64,000 nucleotides of DNA from JAIVJM01 sp963816985 (GTDB lineage: Bacteria; Acidobacteriota; Blastocatellia; Pyrinomonadales; Pyrinomonadaceae). The notes beneath the pieces are model-generated. The model searched no databases and was not told the DNA's origin. It saw only the letters and a program-made list of their open reading frames with translations. The stretch lies in assembly GCA_963816985.1 (NCBI GenBank), contig CAWFMF010000004.1, positions 2,170,001 through 2,234,000 of the forward strand. Reading direction: 5' to 3'. A program made the translations under genes and the position numbers. Shown here piece by piece: positions 34,124 to 43,722 of this stretch; position 1 is the first letter of the stretch, and every line of letters starts with the position of its first letter.

Positions 34124-34169
34124 AAAGCGGCGACGACACGGAGGCAATCTTCCGTGTCGTCGCCGCTTT
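34124..34169. terminator. Perfect 19-bp hairpin between convergent genes
   Basis: Arms 34124-34142 and 34151-34169 pair perfectly around GGCAATCT. The outer bases are AAA/TTT, so it could terminate in both directions between genes ending at 34092 and 34194. Confidence 0.75.
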
Positions 34170-34193
34170 CGTTAAAAGCCAACGCCTACGGCG

Positions 34194-36182
34194 TCAGGGC
34201 TTCGGCGTCGTCTTTAAGACGGGCGGCGTGGCGCGCGGGATGTCGTCTTCGAGCGCTTCGAGCCGTTCGCCCGGCTGCAACTTCGGCGGGCCGCCGCGCA
34301 GCGCGGGCGGGAGGCGCGGTCGCGGTATCTTGACGGTGGCGACCGAATCCGTGCGTTTGAGAATCGTCCCGCCGCGACCCGCGACCCACGCGTCCGAGCC
34401 GCCGTGGTAGGCCGCGCCGAACAAAGACGAACTCGTAATCGAAGCCTGCGGCTCCCACGTCTCGCCGCCGTCTTTGGTGTGCAGCACGCGGCCCTGATCG
34501 CCGACCACGAGCGCGTCGTCGCGCCCCGCCGCCGCCACCGAGTAGAAGCTAATCTGGATGCCCGACTCCTGATCCTTCCACGTCACGCCGCCGTCGTCGG
34601 TGCGGAGGATGAGCCCGCGCTCGCCGACGACGTAGCCGCGCGAGGCGTCGGCGAACGAGACGCCGTAGAGCCACTCCTTCGCGTTCAGCTCGACGCGGAG
34701 CCACTTCTCGCCGCCGTCCTCCGTGCGCAGGATAGTCCCGTTCGAGCCGACGGCGACGGCGCGTTTCGCGTCGGCGAAAGAGACGGCTTCGAGCCAGTTC
34801 TGCGTCTCCGACTTTTGCAGATGCCACGTCTCGCCGCCGTCGTCGGTGCGCAAGATGCGCCCGCCCGCGCCGACCGCGAGACCAATCTTTTCGTCGCCGA
34901 AGTGGACGCCGAAGAGGTCTTCGCTCGACTCGATGACGGCCCGCGCCCACGTCAGCCCGCCGTCGGTCGTGCGCAAAAGCGTCCCCTTCTCGCCGACCGC
35001 CCAGCCCTTCGACTCGTTGACGAAGAAGACGCCGTTCAGACGCATGGTCGTCCCCGTGAAGCGGAGCGTCCAACGCTTGCCGCCCGAAGAGGTGTAGAGC
35101 ACGCGGCCCTTCGAGCCGACCGCCCACCCGCGCTCGCCGTCGAGGAAGAAGATGTCCGCGAGGTCGTCGCGTCCGCCCTCGGTCAGTCGCCGCCACTCGA
35201 TGCCGCCGTCGTCTGTGCGGAGGATGAGACCGTCTCTTCCGGCGGCCCAACCCGTGCTCTCGTCGGCGAAGTGAATCGCCGCGAGCCGTGGCCGAGTCTT
35301 GACGCTCACCGGGAACCACGTCACGCCGCCGTTGCCGGTCGTCAGGACTTGACCCTCGTCGCCCGTCACCCAACCGTGCTCCTCGTCCGTGAAGAAGACC
35401 GAGAGGAGGTCTGAGCGCAAGTACGCGTCCACGCTCGGCCACGTCTCGCCGCCGTCTTCGGTGCGGACGATGAGGCCGCCCAAGCCCACTGCCACCGCCC
35501 TCTTCGACGAGCCTGCGAAGGCGACGCTCGTGAAGGGGAGACCCGTCGAGACCGAGCGCGGGCTCCACGTCGCGCCGCCGTCGTGCGTGACGATGAGCGT
35601 GCCGTCGGCCCCGACCGCCGCGCCCGTCTTGGCGTCGGCGAAGGCCACCGAGTAGAGGTGCGCGCGGACGCCCGACTTCTGCGCCGCCCAGGTCTTCCCG
35701 CCGTCCGAGGTCTTAACTATCTGTCCGTAACTGCCGACCGCCCAGCCGTGGAGGGCGTCCGCCGCGAAGGCCAGCGAGTAGAGGTGGTCTTTGACGCCCG
35801 TCTCGCGGACGAGCCAGCGGCGGCCACCGTTCTGCGTCAAGAGCGCCTGACCGCGCGAGCCGACGGCGACCGCCGTCTTCTTATCTTTGACGAACAAGCC
35901 GTAGAGCGGGACGGGCGTGTTCGACCGCTGCTCCTCCCAACGGTAGCCGCCGTCCTTCGTGTACAGAATCACGCCGTCCGCGCCGACCGCCCACCCCGTC
36001 AACTTGTCCGCAGCGAAATGCACCGCGAAAATCGCGTTCCCCTGCGGCAGAGGGTTCTGCCACAGCCACGTGCGCTGGCCCGCCTGCTGCGCAAGCAGAA
36101 GGACGGGCGCGCACCAGACGGCGAGCGCGAGGCAGAGGAGCCTCGCGCGCAGTCTCGTCCGTGATGTGTTGGCGGTGAACAT
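34194..36182 (-). CDS. Exported YCF48/BNR-type beta-propeller protein
   Basis: 662 residues with a signal peptide (LLCLALAVWCAPVLLLAQQA). About 13-14 repeats of 40-43 residues follow, each with the pattern GWAVGADGVILYTKDGGYRW (Asp-Gly-Gly-x-x-Trp end). This is the YCF48/sortilin-like propeller found in photosystem II assembly factor Ycf48 and in many secreted bacterial proteins. The repeat number suggests two seven-blade propellers. No photosynthesis genes are near. The C-terminus is Pro/Arg-rich. An envelope assembly or binding role is possible. Confidence 0.88.
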   Translation of the reverse strand: MFTANTSRTRLRARLLCLALAVWCAPVLLLAQQAGQRTWLWQNPLPQGNAIFAVHFAADKLTGWAVGADGVILYTKDGGYRWEEQRSNTPVPLYGLFVKDKKTAVAVGSRGQALLTQNGGRRWLVRETGVKDHLYSLAFAADALHGWAVGSYGQIVKTSDGGKTWAAQKSGVRAHLYSVAFADAKTGAAVGADGTLIVTHDGGATWSPRSVSTGLPFTSVAFAGSSKRAVAVGLGGLIVRTEDGGETWPSVDAYLRSDLLSVFFTDEEHGWVTGDEGQVLTTGNGGVTWFPVSVKTRPRLAAIHFADESTGWAAGRDGLILRTDDGGIEWRRLTEGGRDDLADIFFLDGERGWAVGSKGRVLYTSSGGKRWTLRFTGTTMRLNGVFFVNESKGWAVGEKGTLLRTTDGGLTWARAVIESSEDLFGVHFGDEKIGLAVGAGGRILRTDDGGETWHLQKSETQNWLEAVSFADAKRAVAVGSNGTILRTEDGGEKWLRVELNAKEWLYGVSFADASRGYVVGERGLILRTDDGGVTWKDQESGIQISFYSVAAAGRDDALVVGDQGRVLHTKDGGETWEPQASITSSSLFGAAYHGGSDAWVAGRGGTILKRTDSVATVKIPRPRLPPALRGGPPKLQPGERLEALEDDIPRATPPVLKTTPKP

Positions 36183-36322
36183 AAAACAGGCTTGCCGGGC
36201 GGGAGATTTTAGCTTGAACGGCTCTTGAGAGCCTAACGGAGCGGAGAGAGTTCGGAAACCGTCTCTTTGAGACGAGGACAGCGATTAATCGTCCGCCGTC
36301 GGCGAGTTCGTTAGCAGACCGT

Positions 36323-36859
36323 CTATTCACTCATCATCGCGGCGGCCTCGCCGAGGACTTCTTCGTCGGCGTGTCCGAGGGCGGCGATGCGGCGGGCGGC
36401 GAGGTCAACGGCCTCCTGCGCGGTGTGTCCGGCGTGGCCTTTAATCCATTCCCACTCGACGCGGTGCTTGCGTGCGGCCTCGTCAAGCCGCGCCCACCAC
36501 TCCGGGTTCGTCTTGCGTCGGAAGCGACCGCACATCGTCTCGACGACGTAGCGCGAATCAGACTTGACGCGCACGCGGCACGGCTCGGTCAACTGTTCGA
36601 GGCCGATGGCGGCGGCGGCGATCTCCGCCTGCTGGTTCGTCGCCGCGCCGAGGTACTCGCCGAAGGCCCGCCACACCTCCCTGTAGCCCAGAAGCGCGAC
36701 CGCCGCCGCGCGCGGCGAGCCCTGACCGTTGCCGAGGCTCGAACCGTCGCAGTAAATCAGAACCTCTTTTAAGGACTGAGGGCTGAGGACTGAGGACTGA
36801 GAAGGCGTCTGTGCTCCGTCGCCTCGTGCTTCGTCTACGGTCTTCTTACCCTTTGCCAT
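36323..36859 (-). CDS. rnhA: Ribonuclease HI
   Basis: Degrades RNA in RNA-DNA hybrids. The RNase H fold from residue ~32 has VLIYCDGSSLGN (first catalytic Asp), NQQAEIAAAAIGL (Glu), RVKSDSRYVVETM (Asp) and WIKGHAGHTAQEAVDLAAR (handle His and last Asp). The first ~30 residues are odd: LSPQSLK and neighbours are encoded by one arm of an intergenic-type word hairpin, and the start codon lies in its loop. Total 178 residues, about 20 more than usual because of this N-terminus. Confidence 0.92.
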   Translation of the reverse strand: MAKGKKTVDEARGDGAQTPSQSSVLSPQSLKEVLIYCDGSSLGNGQGSPRAAAVALLGYREVWRAFGEYLGAATNQQAEIAAAAIGLEQLTEPCRVRVKSDSRYVVETMCGRFRRKTNPEWWARLDEAARKHRVEWEWIKGHAGHTAQEAVDLAARRIAALGHADEEVLGEAAAMMSE

Positions 36860-36902
36860 TAACCTTCACTCTCTCAGTCCTCAGTCCTTAATTCTCAGTC
36901 CT
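36768..36902. repeat. Word-repeat hairpin spanning the rnhA start
   Basis: The left arm (36768-36800) repeats GGACTGAGG inside the rnhA coding region. The right arm (36866-36902) has the complement (CTCAGTCCTCAGTCC). The ~65-nt loop contains the rnhA start codon and first codons. Folding would sequester or present the translation start. Confidence 0.7.
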
Positions 36903-36905
36903 TCG

Positions 36906-39900
36906 TTACGCCACTTCCTCGACCGCCGCGCGCGTGACCGGGACAACGTGGTCAACGGCCTCCTCGAACGTGTCGTCGTGCGAGATGACGAAGAGCTGGT
37001 CGAAGTCGCGCACCTGCCCTATCTGCTGCGCGAGGCGCTCGCGCCGCTCGGCGTCCATGTTGACGGTCGGCTCGTCGAAGAAGGCGACGCGGATGTCCGA
37101 GAGCTGCTTCAAAAGAGCGAGCCGCACCGAGAGCGCCGCCACCATCTGCTCGCCGCCGGAGAGGTTGAGGAAGGAGCGTTCGTACCCGCCTTCTTCCAGA
37201 AGGATGTCGTAATCCTTCGACCAGCGCAGCGCGCGCCCGCCCTCGCCGGTGATTTCGCGGAAGAGTTGGTTGGCCTCGATGGAGATGTTGTAAAGATAAC
37301 TCTCCGTGACGAGCGGCCCGGCCTTCTTCAGGATGTCGCGGATGAAGTCGGTCGCCTCGTAAATCTCCTTCAGGCGTTCGATGGCAAGCAACTCCTGTTG
37401 CCAGGAGGCGCGCACCTCTTCGAGCCGCGCGATGTCGGAGGCGAGCGTGGACTCGCGCTCGCGCGCCGCTTCGAGCTGCGCGGAGGTGGCCGCCGCGCGC
37501 TCGCGGGCGAGCGCCAAAGCGCCGCGCTCCGCGCCGTGGCGTTCGCGGTCGTATGCGGCGAGCGCGGTTTCGTATTCGGCGCGCCGCTCGGCGGCTTCGC
37601 GGCGGGCGCGGGCCGCTCGCTCCTCGGCCTCGGCGGCTTCGGCTTCGCGGAGGGGGAGCGTCGCGGCGAGCGATTTGGATTCGAGGTATTCGTTGTGCGA
37701 GGCGGCTGAACGCTCGCGCTCGGCAGTCGCCTTTGACCAACGCTCGTCGAATGACGAGAACCGCTGTAACTGCCCGTCGAGCGCGGCCTGCTGCTTCCGT
37801 AAGGATTCGAGCGCGTCGGTCGCGCCCTGCGACTCGCGGCGCAAATCACCCTCGCGCGCGGCCTCGGCGCGCAGGGCTGCGGCGCGACCGCGCGGGTCGT
37901 TCAACTCGCGCAGGCGGCGCTCGACCTCCGAGGCGTCGCGCGCCAAGCCTTCTCCGGCCCCGGCGGCGGCGGCCACGTGGTCGCGCTCGTCTTTGCGGCT
38001 GCGGCCCTCGTCCTCTATCTCTCTGAGGCGCGCGCGCAAGGGCTCAAGTTCGGCGTAGCGCAGAGCGTCTTCGCGGGCGTTGATGAGGGAGCCGCTCGTG
38101 CCGATCATCCCGGCGCGGAGGCGGTCACGCAACTCTTCGTCGGCGTCGGTCAACGCGGCAAGCTCTTCATCCACGCGCGCGAGCGCGGCCTCGCGTTCGG
38201 TGAGCAGTTCGCGTTCGTGCGCGAGGCGTGCGCGCGTGTCGGCGGAGCGGGCGAGCATCTTCTCGGCCTCGCGCGCGGCGCGGACTTCCTTCGAGAGCCG
38301 CGCGCCCTCGTCTTCGATTGAGACGAGGTGCGTGCGGTTGGTCTTGAGCTGTTCGGCGAAGTGGTCTTCGAAGGTTCGGCCCTCGGCGGCGAGGTTCATG
38401 CAGGGCTCGTTGAGGATGGGGCAGACGCCGCCGCGCGCGTTCTCGCCGTCGCGCTCGTCGCGCTCGATGGCGGCGCGCAAGGCGGCGGCACGGTGCGTCA
38501 ACTCGCTCTGGCGCGTTTCGAGCGCGGCCAAGCCCCGTGCCGCCGCCGAGCCCTGTTCAAGCTCGCGCGTCTCGCGCTCCAACACGGAGACGCTGCGGCG
38601 CAAACGCTCGACTTCGCGCGCGCCCTCGCGCCGCTGGCCCGTGAGGTGCTTGCGCGCCGTGAGCGCCTGCTCGACTTTGCTCAAGTGAGTCTCGATGCCG
38701 AGCCGCTCGCTCTCAAGACGCTCCGCCTCGGCTTGCGCGCCCGCGAGCCCCTCGGTCGCGCGCACGCGCTTCGAGGTCTCGGAGTGCTGGCGGCGCAGGG
38801 ATTCCAACTCTTGGTCAAGACGCGTGAGCCGCTCCTCGGCGGCGCGTGCGTGTGCGAGGAGGTCTCGGAGTCGCTCGCGCTCGCGCTCTAAGTCTTCCTG
38901 TGTGGCAACGTCCGCGCCGAGCGCGGCGAGAGATTCGGCGGCGCGCAGAGCCCTCTGGAGCGCGTCGTCGAGGCGACGCACGTCCGACTCGGCGGCGGCG
39001 ACCATGCGGGCCGCGCCGTCGGCCTCCGCGCGCAGACGGTCGCGCTCGGCGCGTTCGGTTTCGAGGCCGCGCAACGCTTCGAGCGCCGAGAGGTGCGCGC
39101 GGTAATCTTGTTCGGTCGCGCGCAGCCGTTCGCCCGCGCGGCGCGCGGCTTCGAGGCCGTTGAGCAAGTCGCCGAGACGCCGCTCGGCGGAGTCGCGCTC
39201 GACTTCGAGGCGGTCGGCGACGGCGCGCGTCTCGCCGACGCGCCGCTCGGCCTCGTCCATCCCGGCGACGACGCGTTCGCGCTCCGACGCCTCCTGCTGC
39301 AAAGCGGCGAGCGAAGACGAAAGCTCTTCCGCCTTCTCGCGCGCCGCGACGTGTTCCGAGGTCAGCTCGTCGTAGCGTGCGAGCTGCGCCTCGGCCCCGC
39401 TCAGGCGACCGCGCGCCTCGGCGATGCGCTCGTTGATGAGAGTGACGGTATCTCGCAGGCGGTCGGAGGATTCGCGGTACTCCTCGACTTTAAGGAGGCG
39501 GTCGAAGGCGGCCTTGCGCTCGCCGGGAGAGCGGAGGAAGTCGGTCGTGAACAACCCTTGCGGCACTCCGATGGCCGAGCGGAAGAGCGCGCGCAAGTCC
39601 GTGCCCGGCTCGACGCCGAGGTGGAGGTCGAGAAACTTTCGGACGTCGGCCTTACCCGTCGCGAGCTTCTGTTTCAGCTCCGGGTCGTAGACGTAATAGC
39701 CGTTCCCCGTGTCGCGGTAGACCATGTAGAGCCGCTCGTCGAGGTCGTCCTGAAAGGTGACGCGCGCGCTCCCGCGCTTCGAGCCGCGGCGGAGAAAGTC
39801 TTCTTTGCTGTAGTCGAGCACGTCGAAGATCGTCCACGCGATGGCTTCGAGCAGGGTGGTCTTGCCCGCGCCGTTCGGCCCGACGATGGCGGTCGTCCCG

Positions 39901-39968
39901 CGCTCGAAGTCGAAGGCGGCGCGCTCGTAAGACTTGATGTTTTCCAGCTCGACGCGTGTGACGTGCAT
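36906..39968 (-). CDS. SbcC/Rad50-like SMC-family ATPase
   Basis: 1020 residues. The N-terminal ATPase half has VGPNGAGKTTLLEAIAWTIF (Walker A). A central coiled coil of ~700 residues follows, with a Cys pair in GGVCPILNEPCMNL where the zinc hook lies. The C-terminal half has NLSGGEQMVAALSVRLALLK (signature) and RVAFFDEPTVNMDAERRERL (Walker B). The hook spacing is C-x6-C rather than the C-x2-C of classical Rad50. No SbcD/Mre11 nuclease gene is adjacent. A role in double-strand-break or hairpin processing is expected; hairpin-rich intergenic DNA makes that interesting. Confidence 0.9.
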   Translation of the reverse strand: MHVTRVELENIKSYERAAFDFERGTTAIVGPNGAGKTTLLEAIAWTIFDVLDYSKEDFLRRGSKRGSARVTFQDDLDERLYMVYRDTGNGYYVYDPELKQKLATGKADVRKFLDLHLGVEPGTDLRALFRSAIGVPQGLFTTDFLRSPGERKAAFDRLLKVEEYRESSDRLRDTVTLINERIAEARGRLSGAEAQLARYDELTSEHVAAREKAEELSSSLAALQQEASERERVVAGMDEAERRVGETRAVADRLEVERDSAERRLGDLLNGLEAARRAGERLRATEQDYRAHLSALEALRGLETERAERDRLRAEADGAARMVAAAESDVRRLDDALQRALRAAESLAALGADVATQEDLERERERLRDLLAHARAAEERLTRLDQELESLRRQHSETSKRVRATEGLAGAQAEAERLESERLGIETHLSKVEQALTARKHLTGQRREGAREVERLRRSVSVLERETRELEQGSAAARGLAALETRQSELTHRAAALRAAIERDERDGENARGGVCPILNEPCMNLAAEGRTFEDHFAEQLKTNRTHLVSIEDEGARLSKEVRAAREAEKMLARSADTRARLAHERELLTEREAALARVDEELAALTDADEELRDRLRAGMIGTSGSLINAREDALRYAELEPLRARLREIEDEGRSRKDERDHVAAAAGAGEGLARDASEVERRLRELNDPRGRAAALRAEAAREGDLRRESQGATDALESLRKQQAALDGQLQRFSSFDERWSKATAERERSAASHNEYLESKSLAATLPLREAEAAEAEERAARARREAAERRAEYETALAAYDRERHGAERGALALARERAAATSAQLEAARERESTLASDIARLEEVRASWQQELLAIERLKEIYEATDFIRDILKKAGPLVTESYLYNISIEANQLFREITGEGGRALRWSKDYDILLEEGGYERSFLNLSGGEQMVAALSVRLALLKQLSDIRVAFFDEPTVNMDAERRERLAQQIGQVRDFDQLFVISHDDTFEEAVDHVVPVTRAAVEEVA

Positions 39969-39969
39969 G

Positions 39970-40087
39970 ATTGCGATTTTAGATTTCGGATTTTGGATTG
40001 GCGATTGAAAGAGACTTTATTGACGCCCGTGAAGCTCAACTGTAACAAAGCGCCAATCCAAAATCCAAAATCGGCAATCCAAAATCG
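39970..40087. repeat. Word-repeat hairpin between the TPR gene and the SbcC-like gene
   Basis: The left arm (from 39970) has GGATTTTGGATTGGCG-type words. The right arm (40051-40087) has CGCCAATCCAAAATCC and further copies. It fills the whole intergenic gap between two genes on the minus strand. Confidence 0.75.
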
Positions 40088-41731
40088 TCAGAGGTCTTCG
40101 ACGCGGAGTTTGGTGTCGGCGTCCTTCCACGCGCTCTCGAACTCGCGGCGGACGAGTTGTGACTCGTAAAGTTTGCCCTGCGCCTTGAGGCTCTCGGCGA
40201 GGCCGAAGAGCGAGCGACCGTTGCGGCGGTTGCGGCGGAGGTCTTCGCGGAAGACGCGCTCGGCTTCGGCGTGCTCGCCGAGGGCCATGAGCGCGCCGCC
40301 TAAGGATTCGCGCGAGAGCGGATGATACCAGCCGGGCGGCTCGTCGTAGGCGAGCGCATCCTCGGCGGCGACGGCGCGGCGCAAATGCTCGACCGCGCCC
40401 TTGCGGTCGCCGCGCGCCGCACTGAGGCGTGCGTTCAGGAAATGCTCGCCGATCTTCAGAACGTCGTGCGCCGTGTTCTGCCCGTAGCCCGCGTCGGCGG
40501 GGAGGGCCGAGGCGGCGGCTTGGAAAGTCTTCAACTCCTTCTCGGCCTCCGACATTTTGCCGGTCGCCGCGTAAGCCATGCCGCGCGCCCAACGCCAGAG
40601 AGCAAGGGTGATGGGCTGCGAGGCCGGAGGTTCGGGCTCGCGCAAGACTTCGTCCCAGCGACCGAAGCGCGCCATCGTGAGCGTCGCCGTCGGCAGGAAG
40701 CTCTCGAAGAAGGGCATCTCCTTCAGATAAGGACGGACGTTCCCTTCGAGTTGACGGGCGGCGCGCAGGGAGTCGGCGTAGCGCCCCTGCATGCTGCGCG
40801 CGGCGGCGAGGAAGTGGAGGTTGTGGCTGTAGTAAGCCGCCGAGTAGATGCCGCGCAGGTCGCTCGCCTCGAAGTAGGCGCGGTCGGCGGCAGCCGCGAG
40901 GTCGTTGCTGCGCGCGGCGGCCTCGTAGTCGCCGACGCGCATGTAGATGTGCGCGGGCATGTGGACGAGATGACCGGCGGCGGGCGTCAACCCTCCGAGC
41001 CGCTCCGCGCTCGTGAGCGCCCATTCGGGGTGCGGCGAAGCCTCGACGGCGTGGATGTATAGATGATGCGCGCCGATGTGTTCGGGGTGGCGGCGGAGCA
41101 CGGCTTCGAGCGTTGAGACGACTTCCTCCGTCCCCTCGGCGGGCTTGCCGTCGGGGCTCCACAGCTTCCACGCGTTGAGAATCATCAGGCTGTCGGCGTA
41201 GAGCGTCGCGGCCTCCGCGTCGTCCGGGTAGCGGCGCGCAAGCTCACGCATCGCACCGCTGTAGGCGACCGAGAGAGCACGTTGGTCTGCGCCGCCCGCG
41301 TCCGAGAATCTCTTCGCCAGCGCTTCAAGATAAGCGCGCTCGTGCTCCGGCGCGCGGGCCGCGAGCGCAAGACCTTTGTTGACTGCCGCCAGCGCCTCCT
41401 TCATCTGCGCTTCGCTGATAGAGGACTGGTTGTAGTTGGGGCTGAGGGCCAGAGCCACACCCCAGTGCGCCATCGCCATCTGCGGGTCTAACTCCGCCGC
41501 GCGCCGGAACGAGCGCGCCGCCTCGTTGTGGTTGAACCCGTAGACGAGAATCACGCCCTGATCGAAAAACTTCTGCGCCTCCGCGCTCGTCGTCGAGACC
41601 GGGAAGCTGTGCCGCCCCAGTCCCGTCAGCAAGGTCGCCGGTCGCGGATTACTCGTCGCCGGGTGCGCGTGCTGCCCCGACGCGGAACCGCACGCCAACA
41701 ATAACGTCAGCAGACAAAGGGGGAACTTCAT
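40088..41731 (-). CDS. Exported TPR-repeat protein
   Basis: 547 residues with a signal or lipoprotein leader (LCLLTLLLACGSASG). Tetratricopeptide-like repeats follow (AQKFFDQGVILVYGFNHNEA, AARSFRRAAELDPQMAMAHW, and near the end HAEAERVFREDLRRNRRNGR). Short HLVHMPAHIYMRVGDYE and LYIHAVEASPHPEWAL motifs are characteristic of a TPR family common in soil bacteria and annotated only as tetratricopeptide protein. It is probably a periplasmic or outer-membrane scaffold. The partner is unknown. Confidence 0.85.
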   Translation of the reverse strand: MKFPLCLLTLLLACGSASGQHAHPATSNPRPATLLTGLGRHSFPVSTTSAEAQKFFDQGVILVYGFNHNEAARSFRRAAELDPQMAMAHWGVALALSPNYNQSSISEAQMKEALAAVNKGLALAARAPEHERAYLEALAKRFSDAGGADQRALSVAYSGAMRELARRYPDDAEAATLYADSLMILNAWKLWSPDGKPAEGTEEVVSTLEAVLRRHPEHIGAHHLYIHAVEASPHPEWALTSAERLGGLTPAAGHLVHMPAHIYMRVGDYEAAARSNDLAAAADRAYFEASDLRGIYSAAYYSHNLHFLAAARSMQGRYADSLRAARQLEGNVRPYLKEMPFFESFLPTATLTMARFGRWDEVLREPEPPASQPITLALWRWARGMAYAATGKMSEAEKELKTFQAAASALPADAGYGQNTAHDVLKIGEHFLNARLSAARGDRKGAVEHLRRAVAAEDALAYDEPPGWYHPLSRESLGGALMALGEHAEAERVFREDLRRNRRNGRSLFGLAESLKAQGKLYESQLVRREFESAWKDADTKLRVEDL

Positions 41732-41753
41732 CTCGCACTCTCCTGTTTAGGAA

Positions 41754-41924
41754 TCAATCTGAATCTTGAGAGCTGCGAGGTAAGTGCTCTCGTTGAATAC
41801 AATCTTCCGACCGTCGAACTAGTAGGGACTCTCCCCACTCGGAATCATCATCGGCCTGAGCAGTCACTATCTGGTCCATCTCTTCTTCGGAGAGAGTCTG
41901 TCCCTTATCGTTCCTTCTACTCAT
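41754..41924 (-). CDS. Small hypothetical protein, antitoxin-like N-terminus
   Basis: 56 residues from ATG at 41924, whose start overlaps the lepA stop codon region by 8 bp: MSRRNDKGQTLSEEEMDQIV then TAQADDDSEWGESLLVRR. The LSEEEMDxIVxAQADDDSxW pattern recalls the beginning of small antitoxin-like proteins, but no toxin gene is adjacent and the second half is unrelated. It may be a decayed gene. Confidence 0.4.
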   Translation of the reverse strand: MSRRNDKGQTLSEEEMDQIVTAQADDDSEWGESLLVRRSEDCIQREHLPRSSQDSD

Positions 41925-43716
41925 TGACCTTGAGCACGGCGAGGAAGGCTTCCTGCGGGATTTCGACTTTGCCGACGCGCTTCATGCGGCGCTTGCCCTC
42001 TTTCTGTTTTTCGAGGAGCTTCTTCTTGCGGGTGATGTCGCCGCCGTAGCACTTGGCGATGACGTTCTTGCCGAGCGCCTTGACGGTCTCGCGGGCGATG
42101 ACCTTGTTGCCGATGGCGGCCTGGATGGGAACCTCGAAGAGTTGGCGGGGGATGAGCTGGCGCATCTTCTCGGCGAGCACGCGCCCGCGCGCCAGAGAGT
42201 TCGTGCGGTGGACGATGATGGAGAGGGCGTCCACGGGCTCGCCCGCCACCAGCACGTCCAACTTCACGAGGTCGCTCTCCCAGTTGCCGACGAAGTGGTA
42301 GTCCAAAGAGGCGTAGCCGCGAGAGACGGACTTGAGGCGGTCGTAGAAGTCGAGCACGATCTCGTTCAGAGGGACTTCGTAGGTGAGCATCACGCGGTTC
42401 GCGGAGATGTACTCGAACTTCTTCTGCACGCCGCGCTTCTCTTCGAGGAGCGGGAGGATGCCGCCGAGGTAGTCGTCCGAGGTGAGGATGGTCGCCTCGA
42501 TGACGGGCTCCTCAATCTTCTGGATGCGGACGGGGTCGGGCATCCGCGCGGGCGAATCCACTTCGACCACCTCGCCGTCGGTCGTCGTCACGCGGTAGCG
42601 GACGCCCGGCGCGGTCGTAATCAAATCAAGATTGAACTCGCGCTCCAAGCGTTCCTGCACGATCTCCATGTGGAGCAGTCCGAGGAAGCCGCAGCGGAAG
42701 CCGAAGCCGAGCGCGACCGACGACTCCGGCTCGTAGAAGAACGAGGCGTCGTTGAGCCGCAGCTTGTCCAGGGCGTCGCGCAGCTCTTCGTACTGGTTGG
42801 CCTCGACGGGGTAGAGGCCCGCGAAGACCATCGGCTTGATTTCCTGAAAGCCGGGGAAGGGCGCCTCCGTGGGGCGCGCGGCCTCGGTGATGGTGTCGCC
42901 GATCTGCACGTCGGCGACCGTCTTGATGGAGGCCGTCAGGAAGCCGACTTCGCCGACGCCGAGCTTATCAATCGGCGTCGGGCGCGGGCGGTTGACGCCC
43001 AGAGCTTCGACGTAATATTCGCGGCCCGTGTTGAAGAAGCGAATCTTCGTCCCCGTCTTAATCGAGCCGTTGACGACGCGGAAGAGGACGACGACGCCGC
43101 GATAGGCGTCGTACCAAGAGTCGAAGATGAGCGCCATCAAAGGCGCGTCGGGGTCGCCCTTCGGCGCGGGGATGTCGCGGACGATGGCTTCGAGGATGTC
43201 GGGGACGCCGAGGCCCGTCTTGGCCGAGGCGAGCACGGCGTTGCCGGTGTCTAAGCCGATGACCTGCTCGATCTGCTCCAAAGCCTTTTCGGGCTCCGCG
43301 CCGGGCAGGTCAATCTTGTTGATGACCGGAATCATCTCAAGGTTGTTGTCAATGGCGAGGTAGGTGTTCGCTAAGGTCTGCGCCTCGACGCCCTGCGAGG
43401 CGTCCACGACGAGGAGCGCGCCTTCGCAGGCCGAGAGCGAGCGCGAGACTTCGTAGGAGAAGTCAACGTGGCCCGGCGTGTCAATGAGGTTGAGGACGTA
43501 CTGCTGCCCGTCGCGCGCCTTGTAGTCGAGGCGGACGGCGTGCGCCTTGATGGTGATGCCGCGCTCGCGCTCCAAGTCCATGTTGTCTAAGACCTGCGCT
43601 TCCATGTCGCGGCCCGCGACCGCGCCCGTCAGTTCCAGAAGCCGGTCGGCCAGAGTGGACTTGCCGTGGTCAATATGCGCGATGATGGAAAAATTTCTGA
43701 TGCGTTCAGGGTTCAT
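41917..43716 (-). CDS. lepA: Elongation factor 4 (LepA)
   Basis: 599-residue ribosome-associated GTPase that back-translocates or remodels stalled ribosomes. The G1 motif is AHIDHGKSTLADRLLE, then DNMDLERERGITIKAHAVRL (G2), LIDTPGHVDFSYEVSRS (G3) and NKIDLPGA (G4). The LepA-specific C-terminal domain ends KRRMKRVGKVEIPQEAFLAV. Length and domains are normal. A word hairpin lies just upstream of its start. Confidence 0.97.
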   Translation of the reverse strand: MNPERIRNFSIIAHIDHGKSTLADRLLELTGAVAGRDMEAQVLDNMDLERERGITIKAHAVRLDYKARDGQQYVLNLIDTPGHVDFSYEVSRSLSACEGALLVVDASQGVEAQTLANTYLAIDNNLEMIPVINKIDLPGAEPEKALEQIEQVIGLDTGNAVLASAKTGLGVPDILEAIVRDIPAPKGDPDAPLMALIFDSWYDAYRGVVVLFRVVNGSIKTGTKIRFFNTGREYYVEALGVNRPRPTPIDKLGVGEVGFLTASIKTVADVQIGDTITEAARPTEAPFPGFQEIKPMVFAGLYPVEANQYEELRDALDKLRLNDASFFYEPESSVALGFGFRCGFLGLLHMEIVQERLEREFNLDLITTAPGVRYRVTTTDGEVVEVDSPARMPDPVRIQKIEEPVIEATILTSDDYLGGILPLLEEKRGVQKKFEYISANRVMLTYEVPLNEIVLDFYDRLKSVSRGYASLDYHFVGNWESDLVKLDVLVAGEPVDALSIIVHRTNSLARGRVLAEKMRQLIPRQLFEVPIQAAIGNKVIARETVKALGKNVIAKCYGGDITRKKKLLEKQKEGKRRMKRVGKVEIPQEAFLAVLKVNE

Positions 43717-43722
43717 TGCAAT

